From NCBI GenBank assembly GCA_040384325.1, contig JAZKJL010000005.1:992001-1056000 (forward strand): 64,000 nt of DNA, written 5' to 3'. This stretch comes from JACMLX01 sp040384325 (GTDB lineage: Bacteria; Gemmatimonadota; Gemmatimonadetes; Gemmatimonadales; Gemmatimonadaceae). The notes under the pieces were generated by a model. The model was not told where the DNA came from, searched no databases, and saw nothing but the letters and a program-made list of their open reading frames with translations. The first letter of the stretch is position 1. The number at the start of each line of letters is the position of its first letter. A program made the position numbers and the translations under genes. Below are positions 38,500 through 46,703 of the stretch, piece by piece.

Positions 38500-38846
38500 C
38501 GGCAGTTGGTGACCGACGGCCGCCCACCTGCTTCCTATGAAATTGGCCGCGGCACAACTAAACGATAGGCTGAATCCGAGAGCTCTTGCTTCGCGAACGA
38601 AGTGCCGTGGAGGTCTTCCTGATCACAGCGATCCATCGTTTCTCGTCACGTCGACGCGTAGCGGTTCGGCCGCCGGGGAGGGTTGGCGCGTTCGCCGCTG
38701 CGATCTGGCTCGAGCTGACTGATCCGTTTGTTGAAGCCGCGGTGCGTGCGGAGGCTGGTGCAGTGTACGGCTGGCAGGCCGCGGTGGCCTGCTTGCTCGC
38801 GTTTGTCGGGACATGTGCCGACCGACGTCCTGCGCGCGTTGATTCA
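38500..38846 (+). other. Cassette 17 tail, possible second ORF
   Basis: This long tail before attC 17 has one open frame, 38586-38852 (88 residues, ends on the R'' TAA), with a hydrophobic middle but no recognisable domain or ribosome site. It could be a remnant of a second cassette whose attC was lost. No other signal seen. Confidence 0.3.
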
Positions 38847-38943
38847 GCCTAACCCGGGTTGCTGCTGACGCGGCGACCCACGTATTGTGATCGGGCGGAC
38901 CTTATGTGTGGTCGCCGCGCAGCAGAACCCTGTCTCGTTAGGC
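38847..38943 (+). repeat. attC 17
   Basis: R'' GCCTAAC, R' GTTAGGC, type A variant stem (GCGGCGACC/GGTCGCCGC). Confidence 0.93.
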
Positions 38944-38979
38944 CGCTACACTAACGCTACGTTGTGCAGGAGGGGGGCG

Positions 38980-39069
38980 ATGGCGGAGATCTACGCAGCA
39001 TCGGGACCGCTGCAGCCCCGAAGAGCCGGCGTCAGTGTGTGTTCCAAAAGTGGGTGTCGTGACGCGTAG
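38980..39069 (+). CDS. Cassette 18 leader peptide (29 residues), copy 1
   Basis: AGGAGG (38968-38973) sits six bases before an ATG that opens a 29-codon frame, MAEIYAASGPLQPRRAGVSV and on. It is the best ribosome site in the cassette. Its TAG overlaps the GTG start region of the membrane protein, so it may serve for translational coupling. An identical copy is at 48924. Confidence 0.5.
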   Translation: MAEIYAASGPLQPRRAGVSVCSKSGCRDA

Positions 39070-39439
39070 GAGCTGGGTCTCGCTCGCTGCGCTCGGTGCC
39101 GCGTTAGGTGCGCTGTCCGGCGCGTCTGGGCTGCCGGGGGTGTTCGCTATAGTGGTTTTCCTGCCCGCCGCCACTGCGACGCTCGTCGTCGCTGCGGCCG
39201 CTGGCGCGTGGTATGCCGCGCGGCGCCAACACTGTGGATGGCTCGCACTCGTCTTTGCCGCAGCGGTCGGCATCGCGCAGTGGCCATTTGCCGTCGGGCT
39301 TTTCCCAACGGTCCTCGGTAAGGCTTCCTCGCCGTCGTATGGGCAATGGGTCACAGCTGTCGTCGTACTCGCCGCGCTGGCGAGCGCGCCCGCAGCTATC
39401 GCCATCGTGCGAGGCCGACGACCCCGAGCAGAGGCCTAA
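39059..39439 (+). CDS. Cassette 18: small membrane protein, copy 1
   Basis: A 126-residue protein with four hydrophobic segments (VSLAALGAALGALSGASGL, VFAIVVFLPAATATLVVAAAAG, LALVFAAAVGIAQWPFAVGL, VVVLAALASAPAAIAIV). No family recognised. GTG 39059 overlaps the leader peptide stop; an in-frame GTG at 39035 is an alternative. Identical at nucleotide level to the gene at 49003, so the cassette was recently duplicated. Stop is the TAA of R''. Confidence 0.65.
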   Translation: MTRRSWVSLAALGAALGALSGASGLPGVFAIVVFLPAATATLVVAAAAGAWYAARRQHCGWLALVFAAAVGIAQWPFAVGLFPTVLGKASSPSYGQWVTAVVVLAALASAPAAIAIVRGRRPRAEA

Positions 39440-39530
39440 CCCGGGTTGCTGCTGACGCTGCGGCCGGCTTATTGTGAGCAGGAAGGCTTTATGCTCGACC
39501 GCACCGCAGCAGAACCCTGTTTCGTTAGGT
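39434..39530 (+). repeat. attC 18
   Basis: R'' GCCTAAC, R' GTTAGGT, type B stem. Differs from attC 32 only at T39469 and A39498; the latter breaks one stem pair. Confidence 0.93.
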
Positions 39531-39550
39531 GGCTACTGCTCTTGAATCGT

Positions 39551-39820
39551 ATGACATGGGCTCTCTTCAGTAGTCATCCCCGCGGGGGCAACGGTCTTCC
39601 ACCGGTAGTTTGGCTCGAGATTGATGAGATCCTGGCGCTCCCGGACGTATCCGGTCGCCCAGTCTCGTACTCAATCGATTATGCCACGCCAGTGACACGA
39701 GACCTCGCTGTCGCATGGTCCGTGGAGTCAGAGCGCTTAGGCTATCCAGTCATCCACTTTGCCGTCGAGCATCAACAGCTGGGACCAGTCTCCGTCAGCC
39801 TCTGGGCCACATCGGGATGA
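39551..39820 (+). CDS. Cassette 19, first ORF: hypothetical protein
   Basis: An 89-residue protein (MTWALFSSHPRGGNGLPPVV onward). It has no known domain. It shares its cassette with an Imm53 gene 67 bases downstream and has no attC of its own, so the cassette looks like a fusion of two. The bases near its stop (TGACGCCAAGTCT) recur before the other Imm53 gene at 41015. Confidence 0.5.
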   Translation: MTWALFSSHPRGGNGLPPVVWLEIDEILALPDVSGRPVSYSIDYATPVTRDLAVAWSVESERLGYPVIHFAVEHQQLGPVSVSLWATSG

Positions 39821-39887
39821 CGCCAAGTCTGAGCAATTGTTGATCGACACGCTGCCAGAGCAGTCGTCGCTCCCCCCTTGCATGATC

Positions 39888-40202
39888 ATGGACGCTATGC
39901 AGCAACTTCAAGCGTGGTACGTTTCCCAATGCAACGGCGATTGGGAGCATGAGTTTGGCATCAAGATCGAGACGCTGGATAATCCCGGATGGTCGGTCAG
40001 CATTCCGCTCACAGGCACAGAGCTAGAGTCCCAGCAATACGAGACTGTCAGCGACATGACGCCGCCCACTGAATGGCTTCATTGCCACGTCGTGGAGACG
40101 CACGAAGGGCCGCGCTGGGAGGGCTCGGGTGGGCCTCTGATGCTGGATCAAGTTCTGCGCCATTTTGTCGATTGGGCGAGTGCGCCGAAAGCCGCCACCT
40201 AA
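39888..40202 (+). CDS. Cassette 19, second ORF: Imm53-family immunity protein
   Basis: A 104-residue protein. LQAWYVSQCNGDWEHEFGIKIETLDNPGWSVSIPLTGTELE is the Imm53 signature (split here only for length: YVSQCNGDWEHEFGIKIETL). Imm53 proteins protect against toxins of contact-dependent or polymorphic systems. Start set by comparison with the paralogue at 41015 (MDELHQLQ versus MDAMQQLQ). Stop is in R''. Confidence 0.82.
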   Translation: MDAMQQLQAWYVSQCNGDWEHEFGIKIETLDNPGWSVSIPLTGTELESQQYETVSDMTPPTEWLHCHVVETHEGPRWEGSGGPLMLDQVLRHFVDWASAPKAAT

Positions 40203-40292
40203 CCCGGGTTGCTGCTGACAATGCGACCGGGGAATCGTGAGCAAGCGAAGGATCGTGCGGTCGCATTGCAGCAGAACCCTGTCTCGTTAGCC
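40197..40292 (+). repeat. attC 19
   Basis: R'' ACCTAAC, R' GTTAGCC, type C stem. Confidence 0.93.
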
Positions 40293-40312
40293 TGATACTA
40301 GAGGTATAGAAC

Positions 40313-40663
40313 ATGTCAGCGAAGATCATTGCGACCATTGTCGCGAGCGTTCTGGGAAGTACCGTGCTCTTCGGCGCGGTCGCACTTCTCCGGCCCTCGA
40401 TGCTCGGATGGGCGGCCTTCGTCTACTTTGCGCTTGCCGGAATAGCGTCCCTGTTTGGTGCAGTCGGGATCGCACGAAGGCGTACCTCGGCCGCGTTCGG
40501 CGTGTGCATGTTGGCGTACGCTCTGCACTTCGGAATCTCGTTCGGCAATACCGGATTGCCGCAGGCGTCTCCGCTGTTGACGACCGCGTTACTTCTTGCA
40601 GCCGTTGCCTGGTTTGCGCGCGAGGCCCGACAGCCTAACTCCGATGGAACGAGCGCCGCATAG
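40313..40663 (+). CDS. Cassette 20: small membrane protein
   Basis: A 116-residue protein with four hydrophobic segments (IIATIVASVLGSTVLFGAVA, MLGWAAFVYFALAGIASLFG, FGVCMLAYALHFGISFG, PLLTTALLLAAVAWFA). The fold is like small DoxX- or DUF-type membrane proteins, but no family is assigned. AGAGG precedes the ATG at about 12 bases. Confidence 0.6.
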   Translation: MSAKIIATIVASVLGSTVLFGAVALLRPSMLGWAAFVYFALAGIASLFGAVGIARRRTSAAFGVCMLAYALHFGISFGNTGLPQASPLLTTALLLAAVAWFAREARQPNSDGTSAA

Positions 40664-40750
40664 GTCGTTGCGTCGCTCGCGTAGCACGGTATCCAGCGCG
40701 TGACGTTGGGCATGCGCATGATCGCAGAACCTGTGCGGCGTGCCGGATCA

Positions 40751-40847
40751 GGCTAACGCGGGTTGCTGCTGACGCTGCGGCCGGTGCTGGGTGAGCAGGA
40801 GAGAGATCGAGAAGCCGCAGCTACAGCAGTACCCTGTCTCGTTAGGT
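40751..40847 (+). repeat. attC 20
   Basis: R'' GGCTAAC matching GTTAGCC, R' GTTAGGT, type B stem with mismatches at the loop side. A C-to-T change (CAGTACCC) is unique to this site. Confidence 0.9.
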
Positions 40848-41014
40848 GGCTCGTTCGCGTTTTGTGTGGCATCGTTTAGCCTGCGCAGGCAGTTGTAGCG
40901 AGCGTGGCGGCAGTGCCCGTGATTCGTTTGCCGGTTCACTGGCGTCCCTCGCGCTGGGCCGCTGACGAATGACGCCAAGTCTATCTTCCACTTTAGCAGC
41001 ACTGTTCCCTACAG

Positions 41015-41329
41015 ATGGACGAACTACATCAACTTCAGGCTTGGTACGCATCGCAATGCGACGGTGATTGGGAGCATGAGTTCGGAATCAAGATCGAGAA
41101 CGTTGACAATCCCGGATGGTCCGTCAGCATCCCACTCGCGGGCACGGAGCTAGAGACTGTCGAGTTTGAGACTGTCAGCGACATGACGCCTCGCACGGAG
41201 TGGATGCACTGCCGCGTTGTGGAATCGGCCGATGGCCCGCGGTGGGAAGGATCGGCTGGTCCACTGATGTTGTCTCAGCTTCTGCGCCGGTTTCTTGATT
41301 GGGCGAGCGCGCACAAGGATGCCACCTAA
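41015..41329 (+). CDS. Cassette 21: Imm53-family immunity protein
   Basis: A 104-residue Imm53 protein, clearly a paralogue of the one at 39888 (YASQCDGDWEHEFGIKIE, NPGWSVSIPLAGTELE). Two cassettes for the same family two places apart suggest protection against variant toxins. About 165 bases before the ATG hold no gene I can support; they end with the 13 bases TGACGCCAAGTCT shared with cassette 19. Stop in R''. Confidence 0.85.
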   Translation: MDELHQLQAWYASQCDGDWEHEFGIKIENVDNPGWSVSIPLAGTELETVEFETVSDMTPRTEWMHCRVVESADGPRWEGSAGPLMLSQLLRRFLDWASAHKDAT

Positions 41330-41420
41330 CCCGGGTTCCTGCTGCCAATGCGACCGAGGTATCGTGAGCAGGAGAAGATGTGGTGCGCTCGCATTGCAGC
41401 AGAACCCAGTTTCGTTAGTC
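41324..41420 (+). repeat. attC 21
   Basis: R'' ACCTAAC, R' GTTAGTC, type C stem; left outer arm reads GGGTTCCTGC. Confidence 0.92.
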
Positions 41421-41443
41421 GTCACACAGCAGTCTCCCGCCTC

Positions 41444-41950
41444 ATGAAGCGTGACGGAATGCAGCGCATCGGCGTACCGTGGCCGCTGGTCATCGGATTG
41501 TGGGCCGCGCCAGCGGCTGTGTCCGCACAAAGCCCCGACCTCAGCTGTCCGCCGCTGCCGACGGTGGAACCCGTTCGGCATGACGCGGCCGCGCCGGACG
41601 CCGCTCTGGCGATGCGCCTGGGCGCCGTGGTGGTACTGGTGCGAAGCAATGACGAGTTGCACCCAGTCCTCCGCGATGCCACGGTGCGTATTTGGGGCCC
41701 GCGGGGTGACGTGCGCAGTTTGCGCGTTGATAGTGGGGGGCAGGTCACGATTCTCCGACGCGCCGGCGTCTCGCGCGTGCAGGTACGGCGGCTTGGGTAC
41801 AAGGCCGTGGAGGTGCGCGTGCCGTGGCGTCCCGGGTATCGCGATACGCTGCGCATTGAATTGCCGGTCATCCGTCTCTGCTTGCACAGCGTGACGACCA
41901 ACGAACCAGTGCTGCGCGTGTCGGTACACCGACACTCGCGCGCGGTGTGA
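41444..41950 (+). CDS. Cassette 22: secreted protein with carboxypeptidase-regulatory-like fold
   Basis: A 168-residue exported protein; signal peptide PLVIGLWAAPAAVSAQ. The mature part (VLRDATVRIWGPRGDVRSLRVDSGGQVTI, then RRLGYKAVEVRVPWRPGYRD) resembles the CarboxypepD_reg beta-sandwich found in TonB-linked and surface proteins. Function unknown. Confidence 0.6.
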   Translation: MKRDGMQRIGVPWPLVIGLWAAPAAVSAQSPDLSCPPLPTVEPVRHDAAAPDAALAMRLGAVVVLVRSNDELHPVLRDATVRIWGPRGDVRSLRVDSGGQVTILRRAGVSRVQVRRLGYKAVEVRVPWRPGYRDTLRIELPVIRLCLHSVTTNEPVLRVSVHRHSRAV

Positions 41951-41951
41951 C

Positions 41952-42048
41952 GTCTAACGCGGGTTGCTGCTGACGCTGCGACAGCGGTATAGTGATCAGG
42001 CTGACCATGAGTCGGCCGCAGCTGCAGCAGAACCCTGTCTCGTTAGAC
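41952..42048 (+). repeat. attC 22
   Basis: R'' GTCTAAC (not the GACTAAC expected from the cassette edge), R' GTTAGAC, type B with GACAGC mismatching GGCCGC. Confidence 0.9.
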
Positions 42049-42069
42049 GGCTATGAGAGGTGAGCGCGC

Positions 42070-42720
42070 GTGAGACGCTTGGCGATTGCCATCCTAGCCT
42101 GCCTATCGTTCGTTGCGCAGCGGGCCGACGGTCAGCACGGTGTGCCGGCTCCTGGTTGCGTTGCTGCGTCCGAACACGAGGATCTGTGGTCTGGCCGAGA
42201 CTCCGCCGACCTCGCGAATCCGATCATCACCGGCGTGGAGGCCTTCCGGCGTCGAGTCGAGGGTCAGTACAGAATGCTTTTAATTCAGACAGAAGGTGCT
42301 GGAATCGGTAAGTTGGCGACCGAGGCCATTGCCACGCTTCGCTTCGCGGCTACTGATTCCGTGCCTAGCCAGTTACGGAGCAAGCGAGGTCGGTTTGAGA
42401 TGGACCTGCTGATTCGACGACGCGGCTATCTCCATCAGCGTCTCAAGCCGCCGGCCCGCAACACCAGAGCGTTTTGGACGGGACGCTATAACCCGCCTAA
42501 TGACTTTCACTTCTATGAGACGGATCCCAGAGGGCCTCGGAACGATCTGACATTGAACGATGGCGCCGCTGGCTACTACGTCAGCGTGATCGACGACTCC
42601 ACCGGGATGCTTCGTGGCCGATGGTCAGCATCGGCCATTCTGTACACGGAGCCCACGCCGGTCGGGACGCTCACCGAAAGCCGAGGTGGCTACTTCTGCG
42701 CTTGGCGGGTCCAATCGTGA
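42070..42720 (+). CDS. Cassette 23: secreted hypothetical protein
   Basis: A 216-residue exported protein, signal peptide RRLAIAILACLSFVAQRADG. The mature chain has two distant Cys and many aromatic residues (FWTGRYNPPNDFHFYETDP, GYYVSVIDDSTGMLRGRWSA). No family recognised. GTG start with GAGAGG upstream. Confidence 0.55.
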   Translation: MRRLAIAILACLSFVAQRADGQHGVPAPGCVAASEHEDLWSGRDSADLANPIITGVEAFRRRVEGQYRMLLIQTEGAGIGKLATEAIATLRFAATDSVPSQLRSKRGRFEMDLLIRRRGYLHQRLKPPARNTRAFWTGRYNPPNDFHFYETDPRGPRNDLTLNDGAAGYYVSVIDDSTGMLRGRWSASAILYTEPTPVGTLTESRGGYFCAWRVQS

Positions 42721-42735
42721 CATCGAGCGGCGGCC

Positions 42736-42832
42736 GTCTAACACGGGTTGCTGCTGACAATGTGACCGGGTGTCGGTGAGCAGGAGTACGTTTGGCTCGG
42801 TCGGATTGCAGCAGAACCCGGTCTCGTTAGGA
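42736..42832 (+). repeat. attC 23
   Basis: R'' GTCTAAC, R' GTTAGGA, type C with one stem mismatch (TGTGACC / GGTCGGA). Confidence 0.9.
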
Positions 42833-42912
42833 GGCGGCGTGAGAAGTTGGGAGAGCGCTTCGGCGAGGCATATTGCGCGTAGCAGCTTTCTGTGGCGGAG
42901 TACACTCGAGTG

Positions 42913-43206
42913 ATGCTCTTCATCTACTTCGCGCCCGCCATTGCGTCGCTACTTTGCTACTGGAGAGCGACTTGTATTGAGAGTGAATTGCTCACTCGTG
43001 TACCCGAGCGCCAGAGTACGGGAAGCTTCGGCGTAGTGGGACCGTGGTCTCTCACGAAGCGGGACTATTTCGGCGAACAGCATGAGGTGCGTCGCAAAAC
43101 TGGTCTCCGCTGGTTTATTGCCGCAAATCTCCTCGTGCTCGCCCAAGCACTACTCCTTGCGTTCCTGTCGCATTTAACAGAGGCTGGAATCATCGCATCG
43201 GTGTGA
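42913..43206 (+). CDS. Cassette 24: small membrane protein
   Basis: A 97-residue protein with a hydrophobic segment at each end (LFIYFAPAIASLLCYW; WFIAANLLVLAQALLLAFLS) and a charged loop between. A GTG at 42892 is an alternative start. No family recognised. Confidence 0.55.
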   Translation: MLFIYFAPAIASLLCYWRATCIESELLTRVPERQSTGSFGVVGPWSLTKRDYFGEQHEVRRKTGLRWFIAANLLVLAQALLLAFLSHLTEAGIIASV

Positions 43207-43295
43207 GATCAGTACGGATAGCTCACAGGAGTCTTCGCGCCATAGTGACTGGTCCACTTTCCTCCCGCAGGATGTGCCGGCTCTCGGTGCATGCC

Positions 43296-43392
43296 TCCTA
43301 ACACGGGTTGCTGCTGACGCTGCGGCCGCGGTATCGTGAGCAGGAAAGAGATCGTGAATTCGCAGCTGCAGCAGAACCCTGTTCCGTTAGGT
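43296..43392 (+). repeat. attC 24
   Basis: R'' TCCTAAC matching GTTAGGA, R' GTTAGGT, type B with mismatched inner stem (GCGGCC / GAATTCGC). Confidence 0.9.
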
Positions 43393-43410
43393 GGCTCTAC
43401 TCGATGCGCG

Positions 43411-44073
43411 ATGCGATTATTTGATCCGCCAGACCCGCACGATATTGGGCCGGCAAAATACGGGGAAGCGAACTTCGCGTACCTTGAGCGAACCGCACGG
43501 CCCGAGTTCGCTAGGGTTAGGGATCTACTTGAAACATGGGTCGACAACTATCCCGTCACGGAGCGCGCGAATCTCGTGAAACGGATGCGGTCGCACGATG
43601 ACAACCATTCTGCTGCCGCATTCTTCGAACTATATCTCCATACCTTGTTCATCGCGTTGGGATATCGCGCAGATATCCATCCGGAAGCGGGGGATCGGGA
43701 GCGAACGCCAGACTTCGCATTTCGAACAAAGCTTGGCACGGCCTTCTTCCTAGAGGCAGCGGTTGTAGCCGAATCTAGCAACTCTGATCGTGCTGCATCA
43801 TCGAGGATCAACGATGTTGTAGATGCGTTGAATGCGATTGAGTGCCCTGACTATTTTCTACACCTCGAGCACTATGGCACTCCGGCGACACCAGTTTCGC
43901 TGAAGCGTGTTCGAGAAGTCGTCGCCGCATTCATCGCAGGACTCGACTACGAAAAGGTGCGCGCCGATGTAACGAAGCACGGCTTTGATGGAAGGCCGAG
44001 AGGAGAGTTCACGCATGGAGATTACACACTTTCCTTCGCGGCGAACCCAGTTAGGCCTGACCGCCGCGGATAG
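43411..44073 (+). CDS. Cassette 25: N-terminal part of a nuclease-like protein, cut by an amber codon
   Basis: A 220-residue piece. FFELYLHTLFIALGYRADIHPE, then RTPDFAF and FFLEAAVV give the E...D...ExA pattern of the PD-(D/E)xK nuclease-like fold. The chain stops at TAG 44071, but the same frame resumes (LGHRPVG) into the ORF at 44095, so the two make one about 400-residue protein interrupted by one codon. The disruption is either a nonsense mutation or a suppressed stop. Confidence 0.65.
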   Translation: MRLFDPPDPHDIGPAKYGEANFAYLERTARPEFARVRDLLETWVDNYPVTERANLVKRMRSHDDNHSAAAFFELYLHTLFIALGYRADIHPEAGDRERTPDFAFRTKLGTAFFLEAAVVAESSNSDRAASSRINDVVDALNAIECPDYFLHLEHYGTPATPVSLKRVREVVAAFIAGLDYEKVRADVTKHGFDGRPRGEFTHGDYTLSFAANPVRPDRRG

Positions 44074-44094
44074 CTGGGTCATCGCCCGGTAGGC

Positions 44095-44613
44095 ATGAAC
44101 GGACCCGGCGAGGCCTACTGGATGGATGATAGTTCGCCGCTTCGCGACAAGGTCAAACTCAAGGCGGGCAGATATGGGCAACTCGATACGGGCTTAGTTG
44201 TCGCGGTGAACATGCTCGGACGGCACGTTGATAAGATCGACGTCATGGACGCTTTGTTTGGTAAGGAGACATTCTCCTTCCCAGCCGAGGACATTGAAAC
44301 CGCCGAGCCAATCATGCGCCGGAAACGCAACGGCGCCTGGGTTGGACCTAGCGGACCTATCAACCGAGGCATAAGTGCCGTCATCGTCGTGTCGTCACTG
44401 CTGCCGTGGAGTGTCGCGGTTGAGGCGCCACAAGTGTTCCACAATCCGTACGCAAGGTTCTCGGCATCGACTCTAGCCAATCGCTTGATCAACCATCGAC
44501 CGATAGGCGATCAAATGCTTGCGCACGATGGAGAGCCAATGCACTCTATTCTCGGACTGGCGCCGGGCTGGCCAAATGAACCGAGGACTGTCGGCGAATA
44601 CGTCGCCACCTAA
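44095..44613 (+). CDS. Cassette 25: C-terminal part of the interrupted nuclease-like protein
   Basis: A 172-residue piece in the same frame as the upstream ORF. DKVKLKAGRYGQLDTGLVVAVNMLGRHVDKIDVMDALFG is the conserved second half of that family, in which a full-length protein is expected. Translation from the internal ATG alone would give only this half, so it is probably part of a pseudogene unless the amber is read through. Stop is the TAA of R''. Confidence 0.6.
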   Translation: MNGPGEAYWMDDSSPLRDKVKLKAGRYGQLDTGLVVAVNMLGRHVDKIDVMDALFGKETFSFPAEDIETAEPIMRRKRNGAWVGPSGPINRGISAVIVVSSLLPWSVAVEAPQVFHNPYARFSASTLANRLINHRPIGDQMLAHDGEPMHSILGLAPGWPNEPRTVGEYVAT

Positions 44614-44704
44614 CCCGCGTTGCTGCTGACATTGCGACCGGTGGTCGGTGAGCAGCATTACGGTTTGTGTGGTCGCAATGCAGCAGAACGCTGTCTCGTT
44701 AGGT
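44608..44704 (+). repeat. attC 25
   Basis: R'' ACCTAAC, R' GTTAGGT, flipped type C stem (ATTGCGACC/GGTCGCAAT); arms CCCGCGTT/AACGC. Confidence 0.92.
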
Positions 44705-45137
44705 GGCTAGATACATCGACGCGCGCTCACCGCGTAGGATCAGTTGCACATTCGGCCTCACGCTGTTGGCGGCGTGTCGCGTTGAGCGTGGCTTGGAAGT
44801 GGACGTTGAACCCGGTGCGCACATTCCGCGACCCGTGTTTGTCTTGGCGCGCGCCGCGCAAGCGGAGATGATCACCGTGCAGGCTCTCGGCCAGAATCCT
44901 GCCCGGGTTGGTGGCGTTCGGTACTGGACCATCGCGGTCGCAGGCCGCGGTATCGTTCCGGACCTAGCCAAAGTGACCTACGGCGAGACACCAACTGGGT
45001 ACGTGGCGGCCGCGCCAGCCCTTGCGCTCTTCCCGGGCAGGTATGAGCTCAATATCACCGCCGCTGGGCGGATCGCGCGCTCGTACTTTCGCGTGCAGGA
45101 CGACGGCTCGGTTATCGACGCCACAGCGTTCTACTGA
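44703..45137 (+). CDS. Cassette 26: predicted lipoprotein
   Basis: A 144-residue protein whose leader ends in the lipobox TLLAACR. The mature part is beta-rich (VFVLARAAQAEMITVQALGQ, YWTIAVAGRGIVPDLAKVTYGE, FPGRYELNITAAGRIARSYFRV). No family recognised. The GTG start uses the last two bases of the attC R' site. Confidence 0.58.
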   Translation: MARYIDARSPRRISCTFGLTLLAACRVERGLEVDVEPGAHIPRPVFVLARAAQAEMITVQALGQNPARVGGVRYWTIAVAGRGIVPDLAKVTYGETPTGYVAAAPALALFPGRYELNITAAGRIARSYFRVQDDGSVIDATAFY

Positions 45138-45211
45138 CCCGGGTCAGGCCGCAAGAGTGGTGAGCAGTGGCCCCCGGCACCGTCTTGAACAGGCGAAGCG
45201 CAACGTGTGCC

Positions 45212-45308
45212 ACCTAACCCGGGTTGCTGCGGCCACGGCGACCGGGGTATTGTGATCAGGCGGCCCTTGAGTGCGGTCGCCGTGCAGCAGAACCCTGTCT
45301 CGTTAGAA
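45212..45308 (+). repeat. attC 26
   Basis: R'' ACCTAAC, R' GTTAGAA, type A stem. Confidence 0.93.
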
Positions 45309-45328
45309 TGCACGAGGAAACTATCCGC

Positions 45329-45847
45329 ATGGATTTTGGCGGAATTCTGAAGATCGTCGGCATGCTGCTCTCCGGAGTAGCGCTCGTCGCACTTTCAGTG
45401 TTCGGTGTGATAGTATATCGCGGCTTTCTGAAGAATCGCGCGAATACTCCAGCCGAGAGCTTCGCCGCGACCGCTAACACACCGCAGGGCGCTGCCCGGA
45501 TGTTTCACGACGCCGTGCGGCGACGCGATCTCGACGCAATGGTGGGGATGCGCGCGTTCGACCATGAGGCGACTGCCATGCTCGAAAGGCAGGGCAAGGT
45601 CGGACCAGAGTGGACTGGGCTCGGCGACAGCACGGCGGCCGTGCTGTCGCAAGCATTTCGAGCGGAGTGGGCCAACCGAGAATGGCCAGATCTGCGCAAG
45701 GCACGCGCCTACTTCGGCGAGCCACTGTCACTCGGCGACAATATCGTGACGATGTCTGAGCGGATTGAATACCCAGGTCGGAACGCGGAGCGGTCTCAAC
45801 TCTACCTGGTACAGCAGAACGGGGTGTGGAAGCTCTTTGTCCAGTGA
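45329..45847 (+). CDS. Cassette 27: membrane-anchored hypothetical protein
   Basis: A 172-residue protein with one N-terminal membrane segment (ILKIVGMLLSGVALVALSVFGVIVY) and a soluble domain after it. The domain (TPQGAARMFHDAVRRRDLDAMVGM then QLYLVQQNGVWKLFVQ) resembles NTF2/SnoaL-type domains. GAGGA lies ten bases before the ATG; another ATG at 45308 is possible. Confidence 0.58.
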   Translation: MDFGGILKIVGMLLSGVALVALSVFGVIVYRGFLKNRANTPAESFAATANTPQGAARMFHDAVRRRDLDAMVGMRAFDHEATAMLERQGKVGPEWTGLGDSTAAVLSQAFRAEWANREWPDLRKARAYFGEPLSLGDNIVTMSERIEYPGRNAERSQLYLVQQNGVWKLFVQ

Positions 45848-45881
45848 AGCTGACGCGTGAACCGACTGTTCTGCGACAGCA

Positions 45882-45977
45882 TTCTAACACGGGTTGCTGC
45901 TGACACGGCAACTCACGTATTCTGAGCAGGACGGCATTTAGTCGGTCGGCGTGCAGCAGAACCCTGTCTCGTGAGAC
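45882..45977 (+). repeat. attC 27
   Basis: R'' TTCTAAC matching GTTAGAA. The R' is degenerate, GTGAGAC, and the inner stem is poorly paired (CACGGCAACT / GTCGGCGTG). Confidence 0.85.
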
Positions 45978-45986
45978 GCTACGGCC

Positions 45987-46535
45987 ATGTGTGACCCGCG
46001 CTACCGTTTGATGAGTCGATTCCGGGCCTGTGCCGCCGTGCTGTCCGCCGTGATCACTGGTAGTGCGCTGCAGGCTCAGACCGGCGTCGTCTCACTGGAG
46101 GCGATGGCACGCGACTGGACGGGATCGTCCATCGCGCCTCGCTGTACCGCCGATGCGGAGCCTGACCCCGGTGGGCCGACGAAGCGCTGTGACTGGCCGA
46201 TCCTCCCGCGCGGGCGCGGGGTGCTCCACGTGGCGGGTCGACAGTCACCCAATGGGCAGTTGGCGCTCCTGACGCGCGAAGAGGATGTCACGGATCGCGC
46301 GGCAGCACTTCGGCTACGCGATTCACTGTCAGTGTCGCTGCGCGCGGCTGGCCTTCGTGAGTACCGCTGCCCTGAGGAGGACCGACAATGGCGCTCGGCG
46401 CACGCGACGGTGCATCTGCTTATAGGTGCGACCTTGCCCAATGGCCTGTTGAGGATCGCGATCCTTGCCACGACCGAGTCGGCGAGTGTGCCGGACTTCG
46501 CCTGTCCGGGCGCCGTCCCGGCCATGGATCGGTAA
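45987..46535 (+). CDS. Cassette 28: secreted hypothetical protein
   Basis: A 182-residue exported protein, signal peptide RACAAVLSAVITGSALQAQ. Four mature cysteines (PRCTADAEPD, KRCDWPILP, YRCPEEDRQW, FACPGAVPA) could form two disulfides. No family recognised. An ATG at 46011 gives a shorter leader. Confidence 0.55.
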   Translation: MCDPRYRLMSRFRACAAVLSAVITGSALQAQTGVVSLEAMARDWTGSSIAPRCTADAEPDPGGPTKRCDWPILPRGRGVLHVAGRQSPNGQLALLTREEDVTDRAAALRLRDSLSVSLRAAGLREYRCPEEDRQWRSAHATVHLLIGATLPNGLLRIAILATTESASVPDFACPGAVPAMDR

Positions 46536-46555
46536 CTCGAGGACTCGGTGCGCGC

Positions 46556-46651
46556 ATCTAACCCGGGTTGCTGCAGCCACGGCGACCGGGATATTGTGAG
46601 CAGGACGACCATTAGTCGGTCGCCGTGCAGCAGAACCCTGTCTCGTTAGGA
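46556..46651 (+). repeat. attC 28
   Basis: R'' ATCTAAC, R' GTTAGGA, type A stem. Confidence 0.92.
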
Positions 46652-46703
46652 AGCCTTCCAGCGGAAGTAGTGCAGTTTTCGAGGCGCTCACTTTGGAGCC
46701 TGT

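Noticed and set aside
40848..41014. 39-codon frame ahead of the cassette 21 Imm53 gene
   Set aside because: No ribosome site, no similarity, and low-complexity composition; treated as a leader or relic.
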